From positions 62,001-126,000 of the forward strand of contig BDDD01001458.1 of NCBI GenBank assembly GCA_001972305.1: a DNA stretch of 64,000 nucleotides, read 5' to 3'. The translations under genes and the position numbers were made by a program. Origin of the DNA: Cephalotus follicularis. Taxonomy: Eukaryota; Streptophyta; Magnoliopsida; Oxalidales; Cephalotaceae. The stretch's first letter is position 1. Every line of letters begins with the position of its first letter. The notes under the pieces are model-generated. The model had not been told where the DNA came from, did no database searches, and worked only from the letters and a program-made list of their open reading frames with translations. Positions 23,589-34,905 of this stretch are shown piece after piece.

Positions 23589-23696
23589 GCACAAGCATTT
23601 CACAGTACAAGTCAAGCAATTACATATAATTACTTGATCCAATATATTTGTTCAAAATATACTTTTCGTTCACAGGTTGTAATAAGTCATAAACTT

Positions 23697-23960
23697 AAAA
23701 CAAAACATTTCTCTCGTCATTGGAAATACTTCCCCAATCATTTCGAAAATATATACATTCATAATTTATACATTTTCGCAATTTCATTTGGTTTCATAAT
23801 CAAACCTTTAAAACATTTCTCCGTCATTGGAAATACTTCCCCAATCATTTTGAAAACATATCCAATTATACATTTTCGCAAAATACTTTGGTTTCATAAT
23901 CAACCCTTTAAAACATTTCTCAGCCCTTGGAAATACTTCCCCAGTTATTTTGAAAATATA
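23697..23960. repeat. Roughly 110-bp repeat in LTR E
   Basis: Three imperfect copies sharing AAACATTTCTC, TTGGAAATACTTCCCCA and TTTTGAAAA separated by AT-rich sequence. Confidence 0.8.
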
Positions 23961-24172
23961 TAAATTCATGTAATGACAATTATACATTTTCGTATAAAAT
24001 TATTATTCAATCATGCAAGCCTTTCAAAATGGTTATCACTCTTTGGAAATCAACCATAATGTATATCACAGTAATAATGCACTCATATACTCAGAATACA
24101 TCTAAGATCGTTTCTAGGGTCGTTTCGGGTCTAACGGGTCCCATTTGAGCGAAATTCTACTGATCAGGGGAA

Positions 24173-24518
24173 AGGCGTCGATGCCCATCCGAAAGGAGTC
24201 GACGTCTTTATCATACCAGGGAGTATCAACACGCGAGTCTTGGTTTGGGAAGGTGAAATCCGACCTATTAACCCCTCATGAAATCGAATATCACTCTCAA
24301 AACGTGTAAGGGATGCTACTGGTTAACAGCAACATATCCAGAATATCAAACTGAAATCAAACAGGTGATTCCCAAGTGGCTAAAATGGCCATCTGAAACG
24401 AATATTACAGTTCAACAATTTCCCAGAAAAGGCATCGATGTCTTTTATCAAAGCATCGATGTATTTCACATTTTCACACGAAGGCATCGACGTCATTTTC
24501 ATAGGCGTCGATGTCTTT
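24173..24518 (-). repeat. GACGTCGACGTC cluster 2, LTR E
   Basis: Copies such as AAGGCGTCGATGCC, GGAGTCGACGTCTTT, AAGGCATCGATGTCTTTT and GGCGTCGATGTCTTT, at LTR positions about 1075-1420, downstream of the TATA-like box. Confidence 0.88.
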
Positions 24519-24961
24519 ACAACCCAGAACGTCATTTCCACAATCTTAACACACCAAGTCATTAAAAAATCCATCCTTTACACAACAGATTCACGTATTC
24601 ATGTAAACTTACATGCATGATCAACTCAGTGTATCACAGTAACACTACAACAAGTCCAGAATCTCAATTCAATCATTAACATGCAATTCACCTTGCTATT
24701 CATTAACTTCGAACTCAAAATGCATCTATAAATCCATCACTTTTCCCTACCTTATTGTTCCAAGTTAGGAACCAGAAAGTCCACCTCTTTAAGCTCCTAA
24801 GTTCTGGCTTCCAGCAGCTCCAAGGTTCCTCAGCAACTGCCACCCACGAGCTCCAATATTCCAGCTTATTCCAAGCTCAACAATGGCACACACACACACT
24901 GTTTTATTCTCTCTCTTCCTTCTGGTGTTATTAAACGAGAGAGATAAGTGGGGAAGGTTGT

Positions 24962-24970
24962 TTTTATACA
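24962..24970 (-). promoter_or_regulatory. Candidate TATA box, LTR E
   Basis: Minus strand TGTATAAAAA, followed by a CT-rich stretch and a purine-rich leader. It sits between the two palindrome clusters, at LTR position about 625. Confidence 0.5.
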
Positions 24971-25264
24971 GATGGCTCCTACCCAAACTCCTTTTTCTGC
25001 CATTTAACAGGCCCCCTCGTGCTCTCTCCCACTTCCGTGTTTTCTGCATTTCTTTTTGTTTTCTAATCTTCCTTTTGCAGGTTGCATGTTAGGATGGCAT
25101 AATTTCTTGCATGTTCCATGTGAGGGTAGGTTTTAGTGCTCCTGGTCAGTACACCAACATGCTCAACACGTCGAAACGCACTTGAAAAGGCATTAGGTAA
25201 AGCCTCTAAACAATTCCCCATGCATGTTACTCTGCCAGCGAAAAAGCTTGACAGACGTTCCTAC

Positions 25265-25425
25265 AAAGGCGTCGACGTCTTTCCTTAGACGTCGATGTCT
25301 TTTCCAATTTTGTAAGAAGGTGTCGATGCCTTCACAAAATGTCGACGCGTATGCTTATGCATTCACGTGTACCCTGGTTCACAAAGGCGTCGATGTCTTT
25401 TCCAAAGACGTCGATGTCTTTATCC
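25265..25425 (-). repeat. GACGTCGACGTC cluster 1, LTR E
   Basis: Copies such as AAAGGCGTCGACGTCTTT, AGACGTCGATGTCTTTT and AAAGACGTCGATGTCTTT, 300-460 bp upstream of the TATA-like box. Confidence 0.9.
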
Positions 25426-25592
25426 CAATACATCGCCGTTTCAAGCTTTAACATACTCATTCCATTCCCAAGTCCATAAATAGGGTTTGCAAGCACCCCT
25501 TTGAGTTCAAAAACTCAACATTCTCATTAATCAAGTTAAATGATTACATCATAATTTGAATTATTACATCATGAAAAATACCGGGCGTTACA

Positions 25593-26312
25593 CTTACCCT
25601 TGCCTTTTGCGTTGACAGGCATGAGTACGCCCTTCCCTTTACAGGAAGACGAGGCACTGCCCTTTCCTTGGGCAGACCTAGAAGGAAGAAGTAGGGAGCG
25701 GGTCTTTGACTTTCCAGAGTCAAAGTCAGCCTCTGCCGTCCTCAACATAGAAACTAACTCAGATAGAGTTACCTCTATCTTCTTCATGTGAAAGTTCACC
25801 AAGAACTGGGAGAACGACTTAGGAAGGGACGTCAAAATAAGATCCACATATAGATCATGGTCCATGACAAAACCTAATCGAGCCAGCTGCTCAATCATGT
25901 CTATCATCTTCAATCCATGCTCATGGACTGAAGCTCCCTCTTGCATCTGAGCCTTAAAGAGTTTGCGGGATAGATTGAACCTTTGAGTCCTAGACTCAGC
26001 TCCATACATCTCCTGAAGGTGGAGTAGTATAGCAGATAAGGTCTCAATCTTCTCATTCTGACGCTGAAGCTCAGGTGCCATCCCTAGAAGGGCAAGACAT
26101 CTAGCCTGCTCGTCATCCTCTAGCCACTTGGCTAGTCGCTCACTCTCTTCGGGCGTCGGATCTTCACCCAGTGAAGGAGGCCCCCCAGTCATCACATAGG
26201 CCATTTTATTGGCCGTAAGGACGATCTTGAGGTTGCGGTGTCAATCGTTGAAGTTGGGCAACTCTAGTTTGTTTGTCTCAAGTATACGGGACATTGCATT
26301 TGATAAAGCCAT
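25593..26312 (-). pseudogene. Copia C gag
   Basis: Starts at the ATG read on the minus strand from 26312 (MALSNAMSRILETNKLE). The body contains WLEDDEQARCLALLGM, LLHLQEMYGAESRTQRFNL, VHEHGLKMIDMIEQLARLG and LVSMLRTAEADFDSGKSKT, then a basic Gly/Lys/Ser tail. This is the UBN2-type gag of Ty1/copia elements. A TGA at 26241-26243 replaces an expected tryptophan codon early in the domain. It is closely related to the gag of copia F, so C and F are one lineage. Its 3' end is displaced by solo LTR E. Confidence 0.9.
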
Positions 26313-27646
26313 TCTAGCAACCTAGATAAGGAAATATAAGCATGAGTTAGCATTTATTCCAATTTTAATATATGACAACCATAACACTTGGTCTCTAGTG
26401 CTTATGATCCCTCCCACTATTCTAATCATATCCCATACCCCCATATGGAATTCGAGAAGTCCAACTTCCTAGTGGGGATTGAAATCCATTGCAATCACAT
26501 TATAGCCTCAGCTAGGGCATGACAAACTATAATATATCCAATGGGTAGGCTTTCTTGCCAATTTGTATCTAATACAAGATCCAATCATAGTATTCGGCCT
26601 TAGATTCAATATGGCCTTAGCTAGGGCATGACAAACCATCAGAATCTTGATAAGTCCAGTACCCACAATTTTCATTGGAATGCACTAGTTTTAACACCCA
26701 CACGTAGGCGTGTCCAAGTGCTAAAACATAGCCACCCTTTGCGGTGCCCAACACCGACGTTGACATAATCTTATTACAGACCTTTAAAGATAATAAATAA
26801 ATTAAAATCCATCCACACTTAGAAAACGATAAACTAGGTCAAAGTCCTTTTCGGGCCATCCATTGTGCTTAAGATCTATATTATATCCAATATAATAAAA
26901 CCTCAAAATAAACAAATACCATATATGATAACCAATTACACAATTTAATTCAATGATTGTTAATTGACCAAACTCCCACTAAATCAAGAAATGATTTTTA
27001 ATCTTCCAAGTGCCAAAATGTTATAAAATCCAATTTTATACAAAAAACAGTTTTTTTTTTTATAAAAGACGTCGACGCCTTAGAAAAGGCATCGACGTGT
27101 TTTCTGGAAAAACATGAACAAGGCGTCGATGCAAAAACAGAGCATCAACACGTTTCACATGTACAGTTGAAAAAGGCGTCGACGTCCAAAAAATAACATC
27201 GACGCGTTTCACAAAATTTGATCCAGACATCGACGTCTATAACGAACGTCGACGTCTTTACTGGGAATTTGACATGACATCGACTTCTTACCAAAGACGT
27301 CGACGTCTTTTCTGGGAATTTGACATGACATCGACGTCTTACCAAAAACATCGATGTCTTTAGTCCCCTGGGCATTTTCTGCATTTCGAAAAATACTGAA
27401 TTCAATGGTTTAGACTTTGGTATACCATTCTGGCATTGCAAAATGCACTATGCATGTTCCAAACTTAATTCTAAACACATTTAAACAACATTCCTAGCAC
27501 AAAAACACAATGAAATCCAATTTCATGCAATTTTCATTAAGGCACTTAGAAAATTTAGTTTGATCACAAAAACACATCCAATGATTAAACTATTAATCAG
27601 TACATCATCTAAGGCATACATATTCAATTAAGGATGATGTGGGACG
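26313..27646 (-). other. Copia C untranslated leader
   Basis: About 1.3 kb between PBS and gag with no credible reading frame. It holds a palindrome cluster at 27062-27362 and a poly-T run at 27050. Copia F has a leader of similar length once solo LTR I is removed. Confidence 0.8.
27062..27362 (-). repeat. GACGTCGACGTC cluster in copia C leader
   Basis: About ten copies, among them AAAGACGTCGACGCCTT, AAAGGCGTCGACGTCC, GACATCGACGTCT, AAAGACGTCGACGTCTTT and AACATCGATGTCTTT. A 46-bp block with GGGAATTTGACATGACATCG is present twice. The cluster lies in transcribed sequence outside the LTR. Confidence 0.92.
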
Positions 27647-27658
27647 CTCTGATACCAC
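27647..27658 (-). other. Copia C primer-binding site
   Basis: Minus strand TGGTATCAGAGC immediately next to the LTR end; initiator tRNA-Met type. Confidence 0.9.
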
Positions 27659-29816
27659 TGATGGATTCAGATATACCGAGTCCGGTGCCAAAATGGACTT
27701 AGGTGTAAAGGGTGTAGAATAAAACTTTAAATATACAATCATGCAGCGGAAGAACACCCAATAAAACATAAACCATTCCATTATGACATGTCCACAGACC
27801 ACATGGATCACCACAACATCAATAGAATTGAATTAGTGTCACCATTGCAAAACAATGGTGGCACACAAGCATGGCATAAGGAAGAAGGACCAAGAATTTA
27901 TACCAGTGGGTGTTGGCTCCTTCGTTCTTTGCCGCTACAAGCTTGAGTAGAATCCCTTTGATCTTCTCCAAGCCTCAGAAACACCAAGTAATCCAGCCAG
28001 CAAAAATGAAAGTGCTTGAACTCACTCTCTCACTCACTTAGCTTAGAGAAGGAGTATTGATGATGACCAATGAAGTCAATAATAAATCCATCCTAGATAA
28101 GCCTTTGCTTGGTGTTTATCAGATGAAGGTACACACACTCGCAGAGAAGAACTCGAGGTCAATTGCCCAGCAAAAATGTCTCAACCTCTTTCTTCCATTT
28201 TCTACAGAAATACTTATAACCAGCCTCCAATTCTCTCTCCCAATCTCCCATTCACTTAGGATCATGGCCTTCACTCCCTGAGAGTCCGAAGCCATGATTC
28301 CCACATTTCTAAAACATGTAGAATCAAAAGAAATTGGCTAAGGATGTGAGAGAGGTAGTGCCCACGAAGTGAGATCGTGCATTGCTTGCACGTTCTACTC
28401 AAAGACGTCGACTCATTTCAAAAAGACGTCGACGCCTTTGCAACGTGGCACTAAAGCACATCGATGCTTTCTAAATGACATCGACGCCTTTATCAGGGAA
28501 AAGCATCGACGTCTTTCTAAAAGACATCAACGCCTTTTGGCCAGTCGAGCATAAAGAGTCTAACTCTTGTACCCTTCAAATATTGGTGAAGTAAGATCAA
28601 GCATAAGTGTTTCCACAAAGTGCAAAATCCACATAACCGATATTTTACACCAAGACTTAATATGTCAAACATATTAAAGATCTAATCATTATAAGGCAGG
28701 GACCCTTTAAAAATCTTGGTTATTAGAGAGGTGTTCATAAATTACTGAAATACCCCTCGGGTCCGGTTTAGCCATTTTAAATGATCCCAGACCATTTAAA
28801 TTCTCTCGGAATAATATCTAATATTATCCAGATGGAAAAATTTAATCTAATTAATTTTTCCATAATTTATTACACACCTCAATAACCCTAGATTTTCTAA
28901 GTCGTCAGTTCACGTGTACTATAATCCCTTGTCATACTTGGCCCCGATTGAGGTCTAGGGTAAGGCTATGTGTCAACCCTAGATAGTACCTCAATGGCTA
29001 ACATATCTGATCATTACTAGAACCTTTGATAACCTCCCCAGAAATCTAATTTCCAGTCTACCTTAACCTTGGCCAAGGATTTCTTAAGTCCAAAGTATAA
29101 TCAGACAATAATAGGGCCGATCACCTTTGCTCAGGTGTGACAATCCCTTATTGCGCACTCACTTATATTCGTATAGATTCGATCATACCCAAAGACCACC
29201 CGATTTCCAGCGCTGCGCAAGGACTGGGTAAGGTGGAGATCAAAGCATAACCGTCTCCATACAATATTGAGTAGTCGCTCAGGTCTAAGGATCAGATGAG
29301 TTAAAGAACTCGCTAAGTGATAATCACTTATACACAACCGCAACCAGCAGGAATCACTACTGACACGAGAATAGCGACTCTCCAAACAGTGTCTCCTACG
29401 CGGGTCCTGTTCAGTGTACACGCTCCCAGCGCGTACCCCGTATTTGCCCTAGTGTCCAACATAGATGGTAGTGAGAGAATCCACCCCCCGATTCCATGAG
29501 CAGGCAACATACGCGCAAGTCTATCCGGTTCACTAATGCCCACAAAGTGAACCTATGGCTTGGAACAAGTTTGACACAAGGAATAAGGTAACCAATCTCA
29601 CAGCCTCCATGCTAGGCATCCAACCTTATGTCAGGGCATCACAAGTGTAAGCAGGTAAATACTAAACTACTTCAATTAAGTGATAAAACACAAGTGATAT
29701 AGCCATAACAAAATTAGCATGCATCAAATATTTATACAAGAATAAGGTAGTTCCATACATGGTAAGATATAATATGACAACCCATCTAATGGGTTGTCGG
29801 GTCACTATATCTAACA
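27659..29816 (-). repeat. Copia C 5' LTR
   Basis: 2158 bp. On the minus strand it begins TGTTAGATATAG (29816) and ends CTGAATCCATCA. The TGATG duplication follows at 29817. It contains a TATA-like TTATAAGTA at 28211-28221 and a palindrome cluster at 28397-28540. The region 28950-29816 is similar in plan to 43810-44720 of the copia F LTR, including GAGTGCRCAATA and GGGATYGTCACACC. Confidence 0.93.
28397..28540 (-). repeat. GACGTCGACGTC cluster, C 5' LTR
   Basis: Six copies such as AAAGACGTCGACTCATTT, AAAGACGTCGACGCCTTT and GCATCGACGTCTTT, 180-330 bp upstream of the TATA-like sequence. Confidence 0.9.
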
Positions 29817-29821
29817 TGATG

Positions 29822-31803
29822 AATGGGAGGCAAGCTTCGAGAAACTGAAGAACGGTCTTGTGTCTGCACCGATTCTTCTTTTACCATCTAGGTCAGGAGG
29901 ATACCAGATTTATAGTGATGTTTCTAAAAAGGGTTTGGGTTGTGTTCTGATGCAGCATGGTCATGGGATAGCATATGCTTCGAGACAGTTGAAACCTTAC
30001 GAGTTGAATTACCCTACACATGATCTCGAGTTGGCGGCAGTTGTGTTTGCAATGAAGATTTGGAGGCACTACTTGTATGGAGAAACTTGTGACGTCTTTA
30101 CCGATCATAAGAGTCTCAAGTACATCTTCACGCAAAAGGAGTTGAATATGCGTCAGAGACGTTGGTTAGAGCTTTTGAAGGATTATGATCTGAATATCCA
30201 GTACCACCCTGGCAAAGCAAACGTGGTAGCTGATGCTCTGAGTAGGAAGAGTTCTGGGAGTGTGGTGGCTTTTGTTACTTAGTCGCATTTGATAGCAGAT
30301 ATGGAGCGATTGGATTTGAATATGTTTGTTCGGGGTTCAGATGGATATATGGCTGGCATGTGTATGGAGCCTACCCTTATATCTTGAATTAAGGCAGCTC
30401 AGAGTGATGACGGTGAGCTTTGGGCCTTGGTTCAAAAAGTTAAAAAGGGTAAACAGTCAGAGTTCTGTGTGGATGAGTATGGAGTGATCTGGTTGGGCAG
30501 TCGGTTGTGTGTTCCGGCAGATACTTCTATCAGAGATGCTATCTTATCTAAAGCACATAGCTCTCCGTTCTCTATACATCCGGGTTCTATAAAAATGTAT
30601 AGAGACTTAAAGGAAAATTTCTTGTGGAGCGAAATGAAGAGGGATGTAGCAGAGTTTGTCGGGAAGTGTTTGGTCTGTCAACAGGTCAAGATCAAACACC
30701 AGCGTGTTAGTGGTTTGTTACAGCCCTTGGAAGTTCTAGTATGGAAATGGGAGAGTATTGCGATGAATTTTGTTACACGTTTGCCGAGAACTAACAGGAG
30801 AAACGATGCTATTTGGGTTGTTGTGGATCGGTTGACCAAATCAGCTCACTTCTTGGCAATCCGAGAGGATTTTTCTGTGGACCGCTTGGCGGAAGTTTTC
30901 CAGCGGGAGATTGTGAGACTACATGGGACTCCTGTATCTATTGTTTCGGATAGGGATCCCCGTTTCACTTCACGGTTTTGGAAGGGATTTCAGAAATCTT
31001 GGGGTATTAGGCTAAATTTCAGTACAACTTTCCATCCACAGACAGATGGACATACAGAGAGGACCATTCAGACCTTAGATGATATGTTGAGGTCTTGTGC
31101 TTTGGAATGGACTGGGAGCTGGGACGAGTATTTGAGCCTAGTGGAGTATGCCTACAATAACAGTTGGCAAGCTAGTATTCGTATGGCTCCGTTTGAAGCT
31201 CTTTATGGGAGGAAATGTCGAGCTCCAACATGCTGGGATGAAGTCGGAGCAAGAATTATAGAGGGGCCAGAGCTAGTACGAATTACTACTGAGAAAGTGG
31301 CTATAGCAAGGGAGAGGTTGAAGACAACTCAATCTCGACAGAAAAGTTATGCTGATAAACATCAGAAGGATTTGGAGTTCAAAGTGGGTGAACATGTGTT
31401 CTTAAAAGTTTCACCTTGGAAGGGCGTCCGACAATTTGGGCTGAAGGGAAAGTTGAGTCCTTGGTTTATAGGACTGTTTGAAGTTCTGGAGAGGGTTGGC
31501 GCAGTTGCGTATCGGTTAGCTTTGCCTCCACAGTTATCTCATGTCCATAATGTGTTCCATGTGTCCTTGTTGAGGGGTTATCAGTATCATCCTCTACACG
31601 TGGTCCACTATCCTTTGGACAGCATTCGGGAGGATTTATCTTATGATGAGGAGGCGGAGGCTATTCTGGATCGACAGGAACGGGTTACGCGTAGCAAGAC
31701 CGTTCCGTTTATGAAGGTGTTATGGAGGAACCATCTCGAACGTGAGGCTAATTGGGAGATGGAGGCGCACATTTGGGAACGATACCCTCGTTTGTTCGTG
31801 TAA
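29822..31803 (+). pseudogene. Gypsy B RNase H, integrase and chromodomain-like tail
   Basis: Continues B after copia [16 protein letters not shown], RNase H with [10 protein letters not shown] (Ala replaced by Val), [11 protein letters not shown] and [12 protein letters not shown] at 30280-30282 and a TGA near 30386 break the linker. Integrase (30427-31803, about 458 codons) has zinc-binding SIHPGS and CLVCQQV, second Asp in VSDRDPRFTS and Glu in TDGHTERTIQ. The first catalytic Asp is changed: WESIAMNFVTRLP has Asn where IAMDFV or ITMDIV is expected. It ends with the chromodomain-like VLWRNHLEREANWEMEA. This integrase is predicted inactive. Confidence 0.93.
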
Positions 31804-31844
31804 GGTATGTGTATGTTAAGATTTTGGGACGAAATCTTCTTTTT

Positions 31845-31856
31845 AGGGGGGATGGA
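31845..31856 (+). other. Gypsy B polypurine tract
   Basis: AGGGGGGATGGA directly before the 3' LTR. Confidence 0.75.
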
Positions 31857-32329
31857 TGTAATACCCTGCTTGCCTGTACGTATTTTTCTTACGGGTTTTA
31901 TCTGTTTCGTTTATGTATTTGTCCGTTTTATGTTGGGTTTATGTTTTTGGGCTGACTGATACCAGCCTTAATTTTTGGGCTTGTTAGTATGGACTTTGTT
32001 ATTGGGTAAAATTAGTCACATTATTATTACTACAAACTAATTTATAAATACATAATTATAATCTTTTAATACAAATTATTTTTAAAATCCCTATTTCTTT
32101 TATTTCCAAAATTCCTTATTTCTTTCCTTCCTTATTTCTTCTTCCTTTCCTATTCTTCCTTCTCCTCTCCCGAATTCTCTTCCTCCCTCATTACTTCCAC
32201 ACGACAACAATCTTCTCATTCCTTATCAACATGATTTTGTCCCATTTGTTTCCTTATCCTTCCCTCAATACCCTCTTCTTTCCCGTCTGGTCTCCTTTTG
32301 CTATATATGTATGCCAAAGACATTGTTTC

Positions 32330-32334
<5 letters not shown>

Positions 32335-32363
<29 letters not shown>
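32335..32363. repeat. TC microsatellite in B 3' LTR
   Basis: About 13 TC units where the 5' LTR (near 3823-3833) has only about five. Confidence 0.9.
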
Positions 32364-32367
<4 letters not shown>

Positions 32368-32992
32368 TGTGATCACTGCCGAATCTGTAGTGTCATTGGG
32401 GCTGTGATTTTGGTGTCTTCTTACTCCATTAGTAAGGTTAGTTCATCAAAGTTCCATTCAGTAAATGTTTTATTGTTAATGGTATAGCACTGTCAAAACT
32501 TTGAATGTATATTCTCTTCTTGATTCTGTCGAACAGCTGTGTTCTCCTTCAGTTTGGGTCACCATTGCAGGTTAGTTGTTGTCCTAATGTGATGGTTGTG
32601 TTGTTAGTTTTATCAAGAATTCGTTTTGGCATGTATTGGTTGCTAGAGATGGTTTTGTTATGGTTTCAGCATTCTTGTTCTTCTGTCAAATAATCCTGTG
32701 TTAGCAGCCATCTGTAGACATCGAGGAAGTGTTATATAATCTGGCTTTGATGCATGTAATCGTGATAAGTGGACAGAATTGGATTAAGTATTGGTATGCT
32801 ATGGTTTAAGTCCCTGTCACATTGAAATGATGCTCTGTCAACATGTTGCTGTCGAATTCAGTGTTATAACATTGTTTTACATGACATATAAGGTTGTTTT
32901 TAATTTTGGTAATCTTCTAGTGTCAAAAAATCCGAGTCTTGGCTGTTAAATTGCACAAAATTGCACTGTATTGCTGTTTTGTTACCCAGAGC

Positions 32993-33200
32993 AGTCGACT
33001 GCCCATACGAACAGTCGGTTGTCTAGTTTGAGTAGTCGACTGCCTTGTGCAAACAGTCGACTGTCTTGTGTTGAGTAGTCGGCTGGACCCCTGATTCAGT
33101 CGACTGCTTGCATGTCCAGGTTGAGTAGTCGACTGGACCTGTTGTGTAGTCGACTGCCACCCCTTGTATAGTCGACTGGATTCTTGAAACAGTCGGCTGG
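32993..33200 (+). repeat. CAGTCGACTG cluster, B 3' LTR
   Basis: About ten variants of CAGTCGACTG; one more repeat block than the 5' LTR cluster. Confidence 0.9.
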
Positions 33201-34653
33201 ATTGTCCTGTAAACTTCTGTTTTCATCCGTTTGTTCTTCCGATGATCCGGGTCTATTCTAAACATCATTATGATTCTGTTTTATGTTCAAAATGAATTTT
33301 AGACCCTTATTTGAAAATTGTTATGTTGAATAGATTATTGTGCTACGTGAAGCAAATTAAGTTTACCGGATATTCGTAAGTTAATCTGTGATCGCATAAG
33401 GTACGGATTTTCGTTCCTTGATAAACTCTTACTGATTCAGTTCTGTTTTGAGAATAAATACAGATTCTTTGTTTTGGGTTATTATTCGGTTTTATGAATA
33501 TGTTCCCTTTTGGTTTATGAACTCTGTTATATTTGGATTTTGAAAATAAAGTCACTTGATATTTTATGAGGTAAATATTTCAGACTTTATGAATTCAGTT
33601 GTGATGTGTTTACGAAATGTTATGCAATCATCTCTTTATTGTGAAATTAAATGAGTTGATTTTTCTGATTATGAAAGCATGTGTTTATATCGTTTAAGAA
33701 CGATTTATGATTATGTTTGGAAAATATTTCTATGTATTTTAAATTGATTTGATGAAATCAATTTTTTGAAATGGTGAAATACTGAGCTTTTTTAAACCAC
33801 CTATGGGGGTACCATAGGCATGCTGTGAGCCTGGCACGGGGGCATGACACTTTCCGTAACGGTGTGATTTTTTTACGGCGTCTCTCTGAGATATCCTTGG
33901 ATAGGATTTGTGATAAAGGCGTATGGATCGATCCTAGTTATATGTTTTGGGATATGTTTGGGATATGGGGATTGTATGTGTAGTGCCGTACACTGCAATT
34001 CCATTGGCAATGTGGGTGTCGTGAACCCCTTGCTACTATGTGTTTCTGATATGTTATGGGTTTTTGGTGCTCAGTTATGGAACTTATGTTTTGAAAAGTT
34101 TTGTGTATGTTTTGAACGTTATGGATCCTATGTTTTGGAAATGTACACTTTATGGTTTCAAAGTTATGAACTTGTTTTTATATGTTTTGCCGTGGGCATT
34201 TATAAAGTATGGTTAAACTATTTTATTGCTTAAGATTTCAGTTTTAATGTACTTTTGGAAATCTTCCTGCTTTAAAATATTGTTTACTGTTTTATATTCT
34301 ATTTCCGTACTGAGGTTTGCTCAGCCGCGTTTTTGTTTCCATGCGGCGGGTTATCAGGAGCAAAGGGGCAATGTGTGATGAGAGTGATTCCCATATGTCT
34401 GAGGATCGTCTAGTAGCTGATCCCTTTATGTTTATGTGGTCATAGTGGAACCATTTAATAAACAATATGTTCATTTTAATTTATGACTTTTTGGATTATG
34501 AATAAGTTTCAGTTATGATCAGTTTCAGTATGTTTTTGATTATGCTTTAAACCATCACATTTTTAATAAATATGAACGTTTTTGTTATGATATGATATGT
34601 TAAGTTTCCGTTATATGCACCTGTGGCGACTCCCACAGATCAGGGGTGTTACA

Positions 34654-34658
34654 CCAAC
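34654..34658. repeat. Target-site duplication of B, right copy (CCAAC)
   Basis: Identical to 3341-3345. Confidence 0.95.
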
Positions 34659-34741
34659 TCTTCCACAGAAGGCTCATTTCTGACTTCTTCCCGAGCCTCA
34701 GCTGGTGCAGTTCTCTGAGGAGTGTTCCTTGTACGTACCAT
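34659..34741 (-). pseudogene. Gypsy A gag, N-terminal part
   Basis: Minus-strand reading from the ATG at 34741 gives MVRTRNTPQRTAPAEAREE, the same start as B gag. It is cut by B after about 27 codons and continues at 3345 downward. Confidence 0.9.
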
Positions 34742-34888
34742 CTACGAAAAATACCGAAACATAAAATATCAAAAACAAACATAAACCAAAACATAAGACA
34801 TATTGAAAAGACCAAAATAACCCTAACCCAAGTCTACCTAATCTCACAGGTCAAACCTATTTAGGTCTTCTAAGGAACAAAACCTATC

Positions 34889-34900
34889 TCGCTGATACCA
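34889..34900 (-). other. Gypsy A primer-binding site
   Basis: Minus strand TGGTATCAGCGA, beginning five bases inside the LTR end at 34906. It matches the tRNA-Met type at nine to ten positions; the end of the site is diverged. Confidence 0.7.
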
Positions 34901-34905
34901 TAGAT

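Larger units (their letters stand above)
22679..25592 (-). mobile_element. Solo LTR E (gypsy, D-like)
   Basis: A 2914-bp LTR alone, with minus-strand termini TGTAACGCCCGG and ACGGGGTGTGACA and perfect CTTAC duplications, so it is the product of LTR-LTR recombination. End sequences and order of parts resemble D, but its clusters carry GACGTCGACGTC instead of CAGTCGACTG. It interrupts copia C between gag and the zinc knuckle. Confidence 0.95.
13251..29816 (-). mobile_element. Copia C with nested D2 and E
   Basis: Ty1/copia element on the minus strand, bounded by TGATG. Right to left: 5' LTR (27659-29816), PBS, untranslated leader, gag, solo LTR E, zinc knuckle to early integrase, then D2 and a truncated 3' LTR. 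Most of integrase, RT, RNase H and the last part of the 3' LTR are missing, apparently lost together with the right end of D2. Inactive. Confidence 0.93.
3346..34653 (+). mobile_element. Gypsy B, complete element with nested insertions
   Basis: LTR to LTR Ty3/gypsy element of the Tekay type on the plus strand. It carries 5' LTR, PBS, gag, protease, RT (split), RNase H, integrase, polypurine tract and 3' LTR, and is bounded by CCAAC on both sides. Inserted elements D1 (8520-12903) and C (13251-29816) account for about 21 kb of its span. The coding region has stops, frameshifts and a substituted integrase catalytic residue, so it is inactive. A and B belong to one family. Confidence 0.95.
31857..34653 (+). 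repeat. Gypsy B 3' LTR
   Basis: 2797 bp from TGTAATACCC to GGGGTGTTACA, followed by CCAAC (34654-34658). Compared with the 5' LTR it has an expanded TC run (32335-32363), an extra palindrome-containing block near 33130-33150, and scattered substitutions. Its palindrome cluster is at 32993-33200. Confidence 0.95.

Noticed and set aside
23451..23963. A 170-codon frame with a perfect ten-residue repeat as a repeat protein
   Set aside because: It is a 30-bp tandem repeat within solo LTR E; the reverse strand is open as well.
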